Positions 8,275 through 15,936 of a DNA stretch of 24,316 nt are shown piece after piece. Below the pieces are notes generated by a model, which was not told the origin of the DNA, made no database searches, and worked only from the letters and a program-made list of their open reading frames with translations. Origin of the DNA: a virus. The position numbers and the translations under genes are program-made. The stretch's first letter is position 1. Each line of letters opens with the position of its first letter. The stretch covers positions 1 to 24,316 of the IMG/VR virus record IMGVR_UViG_3300050821_000967. One strand, given 5' to 3'.

Positions 8275-9011
8275 CCCAGGTCTTTTTCACCTTCATTGGC
8301 AACACAAGTTGGCCCGCGCCTGCCGGGTGGCAAGACAGTGTTGCCGCCACCTATGAGGCTGTTGGGGCGGGCGGAAATGGCGGCCCTTTTTATTCCAATT
8401 TTCCCGGCCCCGGCGGCGGAGGTGGACAGTACGCGGCGGGTAGCGGGGCAATTCAGGCTGGTGGCAATTTTCCCCTTACGATTACCGTTGCGGCGGGCGG
8501 CTCGGGCAATCCAACGCGCATCGCGCTTTGGGGTGGAAGCTTTATGGCGAGCGCTCTCGCCGGGCAGAATGGCCTTACTTATACCGGAGGAGTGGGCGGC
8601 GGTGGTGGCGCCGGGTCGGGTGGCAATGGCGGCTCGACGAGCAGCGGCTTTACCGGCGGCGCCGGCGGCGGCGGCGCGGCTGGGCCCTCCGGCGCTGGCG
8701 GCACTGCTTTGGATGGTGGATTGAGTGCAAGCGCGGGCGGCAGGGCGAACGGCTCTGCTGGCGTTGCTGGCGGGGCCGTAGGGGCCGTAGGCGGCAATGG
8801 GACGGAATGGAATGCGAGTTTCGGTTGCGGCAGCGGTGGCGGCGGCGCAACTGGCAACAGTAATGGCGGCGCGGGCGGACGATACGGCGGTGGCGGTGGC
8901 GGCGCCGGTCCCACCAATAACAACTCTGCGCCCGGAGGCCAAGGCCTCGCTGTCATTACTTACACTCCGCTTGTTCCCGCCGTGGCTGGCGCAATCATCA
9001 TGGCGGAATGA
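8271..9011 (+). CDS. Glycine-rich adhesin-like tail protein
   Basis: The protein has 246 aa and a GTG start overlapping the previous stop (GTGA). The N-terminus (FFTFIGNTSWPAPAGWQDSV, 5-24) followed by 'YEAVGAGGNGG' is the pattern of the Gly-rich domain family (Gly_rich_2): a 'tfxaPaG' strand then a GxGGGG sheet-forming region. About residues 100-225 are dominated by GG/GGG/GGGG runs separated by short variable segments. By analogy with the polyglycine-II sandwich of T-even gp38 adhesins, this part could display variable receptor-binding loops. The C-terminus (GLAVITYTPLVP) closes the domain. The analogy with gp38 is inference. A 538-aa open frame on the opposite strand is a by-product of this composition. 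Confidence 0.75.
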   Translation: MTQVFFTFIGNTSWPAPAGWQDSVAATYEAVGAGGNGGPFYSNFPGPGGGGGQYAAGSGAIQAGGNFPLTITVAAGGSGNPTRIALWGGSFMASALAGQNGLTYTGGVGGGGGAGSGGNGGSTSSGFTGGAGGGGAAGPSGAGGTALDGGLSASAGGRANGSAGVAGGAVGAVGGNGTEWNASFGCGSGGGGATGNSNGGAGGRYGGGGGGAGPTNNNSAPGGQGLAVITYTPLVPAVAGAIIMAE

Positions 9012-10847
9012 ATGAGCACGCAATTCAGACCGCTTGAAATCCCGCCCGGCGTCCAATCGAAGCCGACGAAACAAATGCGCTCTTCGGCCTGGTCCGAGGT
9101 CAACCTGATGCGCTGGGTCGAGGGAGAGCTGCAGCCAGTCGGCGGCCAGTCGCAATACGACTACAGCGCCAGCAATGTAGCTTTCGCTTCGCCGATCCGC
9201 GCCATCCATTCTTGGTACGACCTTAACGGCGTTTTCTACATCGCTTATTTGTGCGAGAGCAATCTCTACATCGACATCGCCGGAACGTTGACCGACATCA
9301 CGCCGGTCGGCGGCATGACCCCGCCGCCACCCAATGTCGACAGCAATTATTCGGATGGCCTGTACAGCGCCGACGACTACAGCACCAACAATCCGATTCC
9401 GCCGATCAACAATCTGCCGAACGTGTGGAGCCTCGACAATTTCGGCCAGATTTTGTTGGCGATGACCTCGTCGGACGGGCGGCTTTTGCAATGGGATCCG
9501 GCGAGCGCCGTCGTCAACGTCTATCAGGACAGCATCTACAACGCGGCTGGCGTTGGCGCTCCCAGTCTCGATATGACCAGCGCGGTCCCGTCCACCGTGG
9601 TGCCGGGCCTGACCATCTTCAATCAGTCGGGCAATGTGGCGGTCGGCACGGTGGCGAGCGTCACCACCCCGGCGACGATCGTTTTGACCGGGCCTTCGAC
9701 CGGCGCTTGTCAGGCTGGCGACCTCTTGATTTTCAATTCCGAGAACGCCGCCAACGCGCAGGCGATTCCGGTCACCAGCAGCGACACCGGCACGGGTTTC
9801 GCCCCCAACGCGCGGATGTTCGTGGTGACGCAAGAACGTTTCGTGATGCTGTTCGCGACTTCGGGCGACGGCACGCAAAGCGGCGGCTCGTTCCGGCGCT
9901 TTTGCTGGTGCGATCAGGAGAATTTCAACGCCTGGGATTTCACCGACGTCGTTTCGCAGGCCGGCTATCTCGACATCGAGCCGGCGAGCCCGATCGTCTC
10001 TGCCAAGGCGACGCCGCAGGGCATTTTGTTCTGGACCGCGACGCGGACCTACATGTCCTCGTTTCTCGGCCTGCCCTACATCTACAATTACGTCGAGATC
10101 GCCAAGGCCTGCACGCCTTGGTCGCCGATGAGCGTCGCCTCGACCACAGTCTTGACGCTATGGATGAGCCAGCAAGGGATGTTCAGCTACAATGGCGCTT
10201 GGGTCGCCCCGATCCCGTGCTTAGTGCGCAATTGGATCAATGACGATATCGACGACAACATTGTCAGGCAGAAAGCGTTTGCCTGCAACGTCGCCAACTT
10301 CAACGAATTCTGGTGGTTTTTCCCGCAGGAAGGTCAATCCGCCAACACCCGGGTGGTGATCTACAATTACAAAGAGAATTGGTGGTCGATGGGCGCGATG
10401 TCCCGTTCGGCCGGCGTCACGGCGTCCTACACCACTCAGACGATCATGGCCGATGGGACAAACGTTTATCAGCACGAGCTCGGCAACGTCTATCCTAACA
10501 ACACGCCGTTGCCGTGGGCCGAGACGTTCGATCTCAATCTGAATTCCGGCTCGCGCTTGACCACGCTCAAGCAGATGATTCCGGACATCAATGGCGATGT
10601 GAACAATCTGCGTTATTCGGTCTTCTACCGCATGAGCCGCTCGGTGATGCCGGATCCGAACGGTTTTCCAACCTTAGTGGTCGAGCAGCAGACGGCGCCG
10701 CGCAAGGTCAACACCAATAACGGCTTCGTCGACTTCCGCACCACTGGCCGCGACATGCGGCTCAGGATTGCGCTCGCCGGTCCGCAGGTGAACTTCGTCA
10801 GCGTCGGCCAGCATCTGGTCGACAGCGTTGCGAGAGGAGATCGGTAG
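9012..10847 (+). CDS. Large tail hub / nozzle-like protein
   Basis: The 611-aa protein starts directly after the adhesin stop, opening with RPLEIPPGVQSKPTKQMRSS and then WSEVNLMRWVEGELQPVGG. I know this N-terminal signature from the large tail proteins of short-tailed phages with P22 gp10/T7 gp12-like roles. The repeated WDFTDV, FWTATRTYMSSF, WWFFPQEGQ and YNYKENWW segments look like blades of a beta-propeller. The length lies between P22 gp10 (472) and T7 gp12 (794). It would sit below the adaptor ring and hold the fibres, consistent with its place after them. The fold and role are inferred from pattern and context; no search was run. Confidence 0.7.
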   Translation: MSTQFRPLEIPPGVQSKPTKQMRSSAWSEVNLMRWVEGELQPVGGQSQYDYSASNVAFASPIRAIHSWYDLNGVFYIAYLCESNLYIDIAGTLTDITPVGGMTPPPPNVDSNYSDGLYSADDYSTNNPIPPINNLPNVWSLDNFGQILLAMTSSDGRLLQWDPASAVVNVYQDSIYNAAGVGAPSLDMTSAVPSTVVPGLTIFNQSGNVAVGTVASVTTPATIVLTGPSTGACQAGDLLIFNSENAANAQAIPVTSSDTGTGFAPNARMFVVTQERFVMLFATSGDGTQSGGSFRRFCWCDQENFNAWDFTDVVSQAGYLDIEPASPIVSAKATPQGILFWTATRTYMSSFLGLPYIYNYVEIAKACTPWSPMSVASTTVLTLWMSQQGMFSYNGAWVAPIPCLVRNWINDDIDDNIVRQKAFACNVANFNEFWWFFPQEGQSANTRVVIYNYKENWWSMGAMSRSAGVTASYTTQTIMADGTNVYQHELGNVYPNNTPLPWAETFDLNLNSGSRLTTLKQMIPDINGDVNNLRYSVFYRMSRSVMPDPNGFPTLVVEQQTAPRKVNTNNGFVDFRTTGRDMRLRIALAGPQVNFVSVGQHLVDSVARGDR

Positions 10848-11119
10848 TGGCCGCGCTCAACCCGACTCCGCAGACCGTTCAGCCGCCGCCATTGCCGCCG
10901 GGCATCGATCCCGCTACCGCGCTCTACCTGCAGCAATTCACCATGTGGTGTACGCGGCAGTTCAACAGCCGATTAAGTTCTAATACGGCGCTTCCAGGCG
11001 TCATGTTACAGGCCAATGATGCGCCCGCAGGCGCGACGCCGAAAGTTTTTCATGTTCAGGTCAAGAGCGACGGGACGGTAGTCGCCAATCCGATTGCGAT
11101 CGGGAGCGGCAGTCCGTGA
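10847..11119 (+). CDS. Small virion-module protein, unknown
   Basis: The protein has 90 aa and a GTG start sharing its first base with the TAG of the nozzle gene, with a strong GAGAGGAG SD. A Pro-rich N-terminus (TVQPPPLPPGIDP) leads to a helix (ATALYLQQFTMWCTRQF, 23-39), then a predicted beta segment containing LPGVMLQANDAPAG and KVFHVQVKSDGTV. I have seen similar short proteins in this position in alphaproteobacterial podophages, always unnamed. The function is unknown, possibly a minor tail component. It overlaps the next GTG start by 4 nt. Confidence 0.65.
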   Translation: MAALNPTPQTVQPPPLPPGIDPATALYLQQFTMWCTRQFNSRLSSNTALPGVMLQANDAPAGATPKVFHVQVKSDGTVVANPIAIGSGSP

Positions 11120-11475
11120 GCGCGCATCCCTACCACGCCAAGCTCGCGCGCCTGCTCGACCGGATGGGCGGCCTCTACCATGTGTCAGACATCTTGGCGG
11201 CGATCGCCGAGGGCCGGATGCAGAGCTTCGCCGAGGGTGACAGCTGGGCGATCACGCAGACGGTCCAGTTTCCCCGCGCCCGTCTGCTCGAAATTCTGAT
11301 TGCGCTTGGCGACATCGACGAGTGCCGTCGTTTGCATGATCGCATTTTACAATATGCCAACGCCAATGACATCGGCCTGGTTCAGGCTTACGGTCGGCGC
11401 GGGTGGCTCGATCACCCTTTGACCGAAGGCTGGAAGATTCGGACCAAGAGTTTCCTCTATCAACGCGAGCTCTAA
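11116..11475 (+). CDS. Small protein of probable GNAT-like fold, T7 gp13-like position
   Basis: The protein has 119 aa with a GTG start (GTGA overlap). It has a helical N-terminus (LDRMGGLYHVSDILAAIAEG, 14-33), then MQSFAEGDSWAITQT, FPRARLLEILIALGDID, a long helix (RRLHDRILQYANANDIGLVQ) and a C-terminal GRRGWLDHPLTEGWKIRTKS segment. This alternation, ending in a 'GRxGWxxxxxxxGWK' motif, resembles degenerate GNAT folds found among phage internal virion proteins such as T7 gp13. No clear acetyl-CoA-binding R/Q-x-x-G-x-G/A loop is visible, so enzymatic activity is doubtful. Its place before the internal-protein block supports a virion-assembly role. The assignment is tentative. Confidence 0.6.
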   Translation: MSAHPYHAKLARLLDRMGGLYHVSDILAAIAEGRMQSFAEGDSWAITQTVQFPRARLLEILIALGDIDECRRLHDRILQYANANDIGLVQAYGRRGWLDHPLTEGWKIRTKSFLYQREL

Positions 11476-11476
11476 G

Positions 11477-12880
11477 ATGGGCGGCTCAAGCACGACGGTT
11501 CAGCAGGGGTCTTCCCAGAGCACTAACGAGATCCCTCAATGGGTCCAAAACGCTGGGCAGCAGAATTATGGCTTAGCCCAACAAGTCGCCTCGCAGCCGT
11601 TGCAGCAATACCAGGGCCAGATGGTCGCGGATGTTTCTCCGCAAACACAACAAGCGTGGAACCTCGCCGCTAATTCAGGCAACGTAGGCCAGGACGCGCA
11701 GAACGCCGCGCAGGCGGGTTATCTCAATACGCTCGGCCAGACGCCGGCCCAGGTTAACGCCAGCACCTACAACCCGGCGCAATTGTCGAACACCAATCTT
11801 TCGCCGTACATGAACCCATACACCCAGAGCGTGATCAACGCGACGCTGCCGATCATGCAACAAAACTTAGGGTTGTCGCAGGACCAGAACCAGGACGCCG
11901 CGGCCTCGGCTAACGCCTATGGCGGCTCGAGACAGGCGATGCAGCAGGGCGTCACCCAAGCGCAGGGCGCGCTCGGCATGGGCCAGATGGCGGCGCAGTT
12001 GAACCAGGCCAACTACGGTCAGGCGCAGCAGGGGGCGCTCAGCGACGTCGCGGCGCAGAATGCGGCCAGCCAGTTCAACGCCGGGGCGCAAAACACCGCG
12101 CAGGCGCAAAACCAAGCTGCAGGATTGAGTCAGGAGCAATTGGTCAATCAGGCGTCGCAGGGGCTGGGCACGCTCGGCACTCAGCAAATGCAAAACAACA
12201 TCGCCAATTACGGCATGCTGACCTCGGCCGGCGGCTTCGAGCAGCAGCAGGCGCAGAACGACATCAATGCTCAGATGGCTAAGTTCCAGCAGGCTTTTCA
12301 ATACCCGCAGCAGCAGCTCGGGATGATGGAGAGCGCGCTCGGCATGACCCCTTACGACACCGGGACGTCGGGCACCTCGTCCTCGACTACCACTCAGACC
12401 CAGTCGAATCCGATGGCCGCGGCGCTCGGCGGCATGCAGACGCTTGGCGGGCTGTTTTCGGGCGGCAGCGGCGCCGGCGCGCTTACCGGCCTGCTCGGCC
12501 TCTCCGATCGCCGATTGAAGACCGACGTCGTCAAGATCGGCAAGCACCCGACCGGCATCGACATGTACGCCTATCGGTACAAGGGCGACCCCAAGCACTA
12601 CCCGAAAGTGGTAGGCCCGATGGCCGAGGACGTGAAGAAGATCGCGCCGCACGCGGTGCGCCAGGTGACTTCGAAGGGGCACATGGCCGTGCACATGGAC
12701 ATGCTGAACGCGCTCGCCCCTTCGTCGCCAGGGGTGGCGAAGGCGATCGGGATACTCAAACAGAGCCCCCAGCCCGGAGGAGCCCTGTCGCCTGACGCCA
12801 CCCCGCCGTCGCGCGGGATTCTTTCGAGTGGGAAACTGCGCGCGCCGGGAGCTCCAATCATAGGGGCCCTCGGTGGCTGA
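11477..12880 (+). CDS. Gln/Ala/Asn-rich virion protein with C-terminal S74 intramolecular chaperone domain
   Basis: The protein has 467 aa. Residues 1 to about 300 are unusually rich in Gln, Asn and Ala, with helical heptad-like stretches and no fibre repeats. A Gly-rich linker (about 315-340) leads to LSDRRLKTDV, where Ser343 begins the Peptidase_S74 / endosialidase-type chaperone signature. MYAYRYKGD and VVGPMAEDVKKIAPHAV follow. In characterised S74 proteins the Ser of this motif is where the trimerisation chaperone cleaves itself off. The remaining 125 residues match a complete small S74 domain plus a tail. S74 domains normally cap fibres, so a long internal-protein-like body is unusual. 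It may be a trimeric needle or an ejected rod. The S74 call is strong; the body's role is unknown. Confidence 0.75.
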   Translation: MGGSSTTVQQGSSQSTNEIPQWVQNAGQQNYGLAQQVASQPLQQYQGQMVADVSPQTQQAWNLAANSGNVGQDAQNAAQAGYLNTLGQTPAQVNASTYNPAQLSNTNLSPYMNPYTQSVINATLPIMQQNLGLSQDQNQDAAASANAYGGSRQAMQQGVTQAQGALGMGQMAAQLNQANYGQAQQGALSDVAAQNAASQFNAGAQNTAQAQNQAAGLSQEQLVNQASQGLGTLGTQQMQNNIANYGMLTSAGGFEQQQAQNDINAQMAKFQQAFQYPQQQLGMMESALGMTPYDTGTSGTSSSTTTQTQSNPMAAALGGMQTLGGLFSGGSGAGALTGLLGLSDRRLKTDVVKIGKHPTGIDMYAYRYKGDPKHYPKVVGPMAEDVKKIAPHAVRQVTSKGHMAVHMDMLNALAPSSPGVAKAIGILKQSPQPGGALSPDATPPSRGILSSGKLRAPGAPIIGALGG

Positions 12881-13706
12881 CAACCCCTACGCGCCGTCGA
12901 ATCTCGCCGCCCCGCCGGCTCGCCCGGTCACGCCGACGCCGCCTGCGCCGGCGACTTCGACCACCTATGCGCCGTCGTTCAACATCAAGTCGGCTCTCGT
13001 CAATGCTGGCATGACGCCAGGCGACGCGACCACGCTGACTGCGGTCAGCGGCGCGGAGAGCAATTTTGGCAAGAACCCGGTCAGTCCTCCCAATAAGAAC
13101 GGGAGCCGTGACTACGGCGTCTTCCAGATCAACGACAAAGCCTGGCCTCAGTTCGGTGGTCCCAAGGTCGCCACGCTGCCGCTTGATCAGCAGGCGGCGT
13201 TCGCCGCCCACATCTGGAATACGCAGGGGCCGAAGGCCTGGTCGACTTACACCAGCGGAGCTTACAAGAAATTCCTCAATGGCGCAGACGCTGCGACAGC
13301 GACAGCTCCGAGCTCGCCGGCCGCCGTGGCCGCCGCCAATGCGCCGCCCGCGAACATCGGCACGGCGCTCGCGGCGCTAACCCAGCCGGGCGAGGGCGGA
13401 ACCAAGTCCACGATGGATAATCTACAGTCGACTTTCGCGGGTGGGGGAGAGTCGGCTCCGGCGCCGATGAACCTCGAGGGGCAGCAGGCGGCTTCCGCGA
13501 TGGGCAACGCGCGCCAGGCGCAGATCGCCGCCATGGCCCCGCAGTTGATGATGCAAGCGCGGCAGATGGGCGGGCTGCAGGGCGCTCGAGGCGCGCCGAG
13601 CCTGGGCTCGACTATGGGCTATCAGGGCGGCCAGATGATGCCGATGGCGACGGCGGCGCCGACGCCGGGCACAACATTGAATTCCACAGGAGCGTTATAT
13701 GGCTAG
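12873..13706 (+). CDS. Virion-associated lytic transglycosylase (SLT/lysozyme-like)
   Basis: The protein has 277 aa with a GTG start overlapping the previous gene by 8 nt. After a Pro/Thr-rich leader, residues 36-135 form a lysozyme-like transglycosylase domain. TTLTAVSGAESNFG (53-66) carries the catalytic Glu62, SRDYGVFQIN (78-87) is the G-x-x-Q-I-N motif, and the domain ends with the W-x-x-Y-x-x-G-A-Y-K-K-F-L pattern common to this phage enzyme family. About residues 140-277 are Ala/Gln/Met/Gly-rich and end in PGTTLNSTGALYG. Such enzymes are carried in the virion and open the peptidoglycan for DNA entry. Its place among internal proteins supports this over a lysis role, which the GH19 enzyme fills. 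Confidence 0.8.
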   Translation: MADNPYAPSNLAAPPARPVTPTPPAPATSTTYAPSFNIKSALVNAGMTPGDATTLTAVSGAESNFGKNPVSPPNKNGSRDYGVFQINDKAWPQFGGPKVATLPLDQQAAFAAHIWNTQGPKAWSTYTSGAYKKFLNGADAATATAPSSPAAVAAANAPPANIGTALAALTQPGEGGTKSTMDNLQSTFAGGGESAPAPMNLEGQQAASAMGNARQAQIAAMAPQLMMQARQMGGLQGARGAPSLGSTMGYQGGQMMPMATAAPTPGTTLNSTGALYG

Positions 13707-14463
13707 TGGCGACGATCCGCTTGCCGACTATCAGAACATGCTCGGCCTGCAAGGGCTCACGGGTCCGAACCCCTATCTTCAGTTCACCGGGCAGATCCCG
13801 ATGGCCGGCTTTATGGGCGCGCCGACCAACGCTTCGGGTCAGCCGATCCAGAGCTTCACGGACACCCAGAACGCTTCGAACGCCTGGAACGCCGCTAATC
13901 CCGCGCCTGGCACGACGTTAAACACCAGCGGCGCGGTCGCTTCGACCGCCAATCCGTTCGCCGGCATTCAAGAGCCGCAAGGCATGAACACCGCCTCGAC
14001 GGAGCCCCGCGGCGGTTTGAGCCTGGCGCAATGGAACGCGCTGTCGGGGCCGCAGAAGGCTTCCCTTTACGGCCCGCAAGGAATTGTCGGTTACAGCAAC
14101 CAGACCGACCAGGGTCACGGCTTTGGCTCGGACTACGAGCCGATTTACGGCTCGATGCAGCCACAGGCGCAGACCCAAGCTGCGCCGGCTGCGGCGCCGG
14201 CGCCCACCAATCCCTACAACATGCGCCAGGCTTATCTCGACGCCCTTTCCAACCCGGGCCATGTGGCCACGCCGGGGGCGCAGATGCTGCCCGGCACGTC
14301 GCCGACTGGGCCGATCGGGTCGAACCAGCAACCGAGCGTGCTGCAGGCCTTCCTGGCTCAGCATCCGTCCGGAGGGACGGCGATTCCCGGCGGATATTCC
14401 AACAAGAGCTTCTTTAATACTTTGAACCAGCTGCAATCGGCCAAGCCGGGGGCGACCACATGA
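13699..14463 (+). CDS. Low-complexity virion-module protein, unknown
   Basis: The protein has 254 aa. The ATG at 13699 overlaps the preceding gene by 8 nt and has a clear AGGAG SD. It is rich in Gly, Pro, Gln, Asn and Ser with no catalytic or membrane motif. Residues 68-77 (APGTTLNTSG) repeat the C-terminal motif of the transglycosylase just upstream (PGTTLNSTGA). A helical segment NMRQAYLDALSNPG (about 174-187) and a C-terminal FFNTLNQLQSAKPG segment are the most structured parts. It is probably a minor or internal virion protein by position. The shared motif suggests that the two coding regions once formed one gene or share a docking peptide. Confidence 0.6.
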   Translation: MASGDDPLADYQNMLGLQGLTGPNPYLQFTGQIPMAGFMGAPTNASGQPIQSFTDTQNASNAWNAANPAPGTTLNTSGAVASTANPFAGIQEPQGMNTASTEPRGGLSLAQWNALSGPQKASLYGPQGIVGYSNQTDQGHGFGSDYEPIYGSMQPQAQTQAAPAAAPAPTNPYNMRQAYLDALSNPGHVATPGAQMLPGTSPTGPIGSNQQPSVLQAFLAQHPSGGTAIPGGYSNKSFFNTLNQLQSAKPGATT

Positions 14464-14565
14464 TGATCACCCCCTCTTTGCTTTGCTGGGCTACGCTGAG
14501 CGTTGCTCTGCTAAGCACTGCAATGCTTAGCTGGGCTAAGCTCCGCTGTGCGGGAGCATCATAAC
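14464..14565 (+). other. Structured intergenic element with competing hairpins
   Basis: This is the only sizeable gap in the virion block. It contains the heptamer gctaagc at 14510-14516, its exact reverse complement gcttagc at 14525-14531, and gctaagc again at 14535-14541. The middle copy can pair with either neighbour, giving an 8-bp stem with a 6-nt loop (14510-14531) or a 7-bp stem with a 3-nt loop (14525-14541). A 13-nt near-direct repeat (gctgggctacgct 14485-14497; gctgggctaagct 14530-14542) brackets it. No U tract follows, so a classical terminator is unlikely. The SD of the next gene (GGGAG, 14552-14556) lies just downstream, so a translation or processing role is possible. Confidence 0.6.
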
Positions 14566-15936
14566 ATGATCGGTGCGGAACTGTTAAATCTTTTGTACGG
14601 TAATCCGTACTCGCAACTGGCTGGGGCGATGAACCCCGCGCCGCAGCCGGCGCCCAATCCCAATCCGAACGCGCCGCCCTCGCGCGCGCCGGCGCCCGCG
14701 GTGGTTGGCCCGAACGCTTTGGGCTCGAATGTTCCTCCGTCGATGCAGCGTCCTGTAGGGGGTCCGGTCCCAGCGCCTCCAGGAGCCCCGCAAACGCCCC
14801 CTGGAGCCCCGCCTTCTCCGGCAGGCCCTCCACCCCCTCCACCGATGCAGCAAGGCCTGCCGCCGACCGCGGCGACCCAATCGCCGCCGGATCTGGCGAA
14901 CCTGTACCTGCAGATGGAGCAGCGCAACCGCTCGGCGAACGAGATCGACCACGGGCTCAGCCTGATGGCGGCCTCGATGTCGACCCCCTCGATGGCCAAC
15001 GCGATCATGGGCTCGCAGCGCCAAGGGCAGGATCCCGGCGCGCAGCTGGGCAATCTGATCATGCTGCAGAACATGCAACGGATGCAGAGCATCCCGGCCC
15101 CGCAGGGGCTCGACCCGACCACTTGGGCTGCGCTACCGCCCGATGCAAAAACGAAGTACATCGAAGCGCAGGGCGCGGCGAATATTGACATCAGCAAAGA
15201 GGGCGCGCTCACCAAGCAGAAAGACCTGCAAGAGGCGCAGCAGAAAGCGCCAACCGCGCTCGCTCAGATGGGCGATATGGACAAGCTGGCCGGCTCGATC
15301 TCCTCAACCCAAAACGCCGATGGCTCGCCTGCACTGCAAAGTATTCTTGGCAGCGATCGGAAAATCGCGGCGGCTAGGGAGTTGATGCAGGACGATCCTG
15401 GCCTGATGGGAACTGGCAGAACGTTGCTCGCACAAGGTCAACTGAGCACCCAGGAACAGGCCGTGCTGCAGAACATCAAGCAACTTAAAGGCCAGGTCTA
15501 CGGTGATATTTTCACCGCGGCGGGTTCGAAGCGCACTGGGACGGAAATCAAGAATGTTCAGGAAGGCCTTAGCCCGCTGATGAATTTCAATCAGGGCTAC
15601 GACGCCTACATGAAGCAGTTCGGAACTTTCCAGAACACATTGCACAAGAGCATCGCCAACACTTACGGCGCGGCGGGGCGGGTGGACGAGATCCCCGACA
15701 GCATGAGATGGGACACCAGCGATCCCAATAATCCAAAGCCGTTGGTGGACTCGACTTATCTGCCGAACGGCAGTCTCTACGCGGGCGGCGGCCAATGGGC
15801 GAGCAACCCGCCGAAGGCGCAGGGCGGGGGCGCTCCGTCCTCCGCGGTCGCCTACCTGAAGGCTAACCCCAATCTGGCGGCGCAGTTCGACGCCAAATAT
15901 GGAGCAGGCGCGTCGAAGGCCGCCCTGGGGCAATAA
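14566..15936 (+). CDS. Probable internal virion protein, Pro-rich N-terminus
   Basis: The protein has 456 aa. I prefer the ATG at 14566, with a GGGAG SD 9 nt upstream, over an in-frame GTG at 14548. Residues about 22-105 are Pro/Ala-rich and disordered. The rest is mostly helical with Gln, Met and Ala (LYLQMEQRNRSANEI, then SMSTPSMANAIMGSQRQG). The C-terminus VAYLKANPNLAAQFDAKYGA is a short helical motif I know from the ends of large phage internal proteins. No enzyme motif is visible. Its position between the transglycosylase and the Gly/Ala-rich protein fits a set of proteins ejected with DNA. The role is inferred. Confidence 0.65.
   Translation: MIGAELLNLLYGNPYSQLAGAMNPAPQPAPNPNPNAPPSRAPAPAVVGPNALGSNVPPSMQRPVGGPVPAPPGAPQTPPGAPPSPAGPPPPPPMQQGLPPTAATQSPPDLANLYLQMEQRNRSANEIDHGLSLMAASMSTPSMANAIMGSQRQGQDPGAQLGNLIMLQNMQRMQSIPAPQGLDPTTWAALPPDAKTKYIEAQGAANIDISKEGALTKQKDLQEAQQKAPTALAQMGDMDKLAGSISSTQNADGSPALQSILGSDRKIAAARELMQDDPGLMGTGRTLLAQGQLSTQEQAVLQNIKQLKGQVYGDIFTAAGSKRTGTEIKNVQEGLSPLMNFNQGYDAYMKQFGTFQNTLHKSIANTYGAAGRVDEIPDSMRWDTSDPNNPKPLVDSTYLPNGSLYAGGGQWASNPPKAQGGGAPSSAVAYLKANPNLAAQFDAKYGAGASKAALGQ

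Noticed and set aside
8262-9878. A 538-codon open frame on the minus strand
   Set aside because: It lies opposite the Gly-rich adhesin and nozzle genes, is Arg/Ala/His-rich without any domain, and results from high-GC codon bias. The plus-strand frames have recognisable motifs and coupled starts.
11867-12883. A 338-codon minus-strand frame
   Set aside because: It is antisense to the S74-containing protein, Arg/His/Leu-rich, and has no motif. It is the mirror of a Gln-rich coding region.
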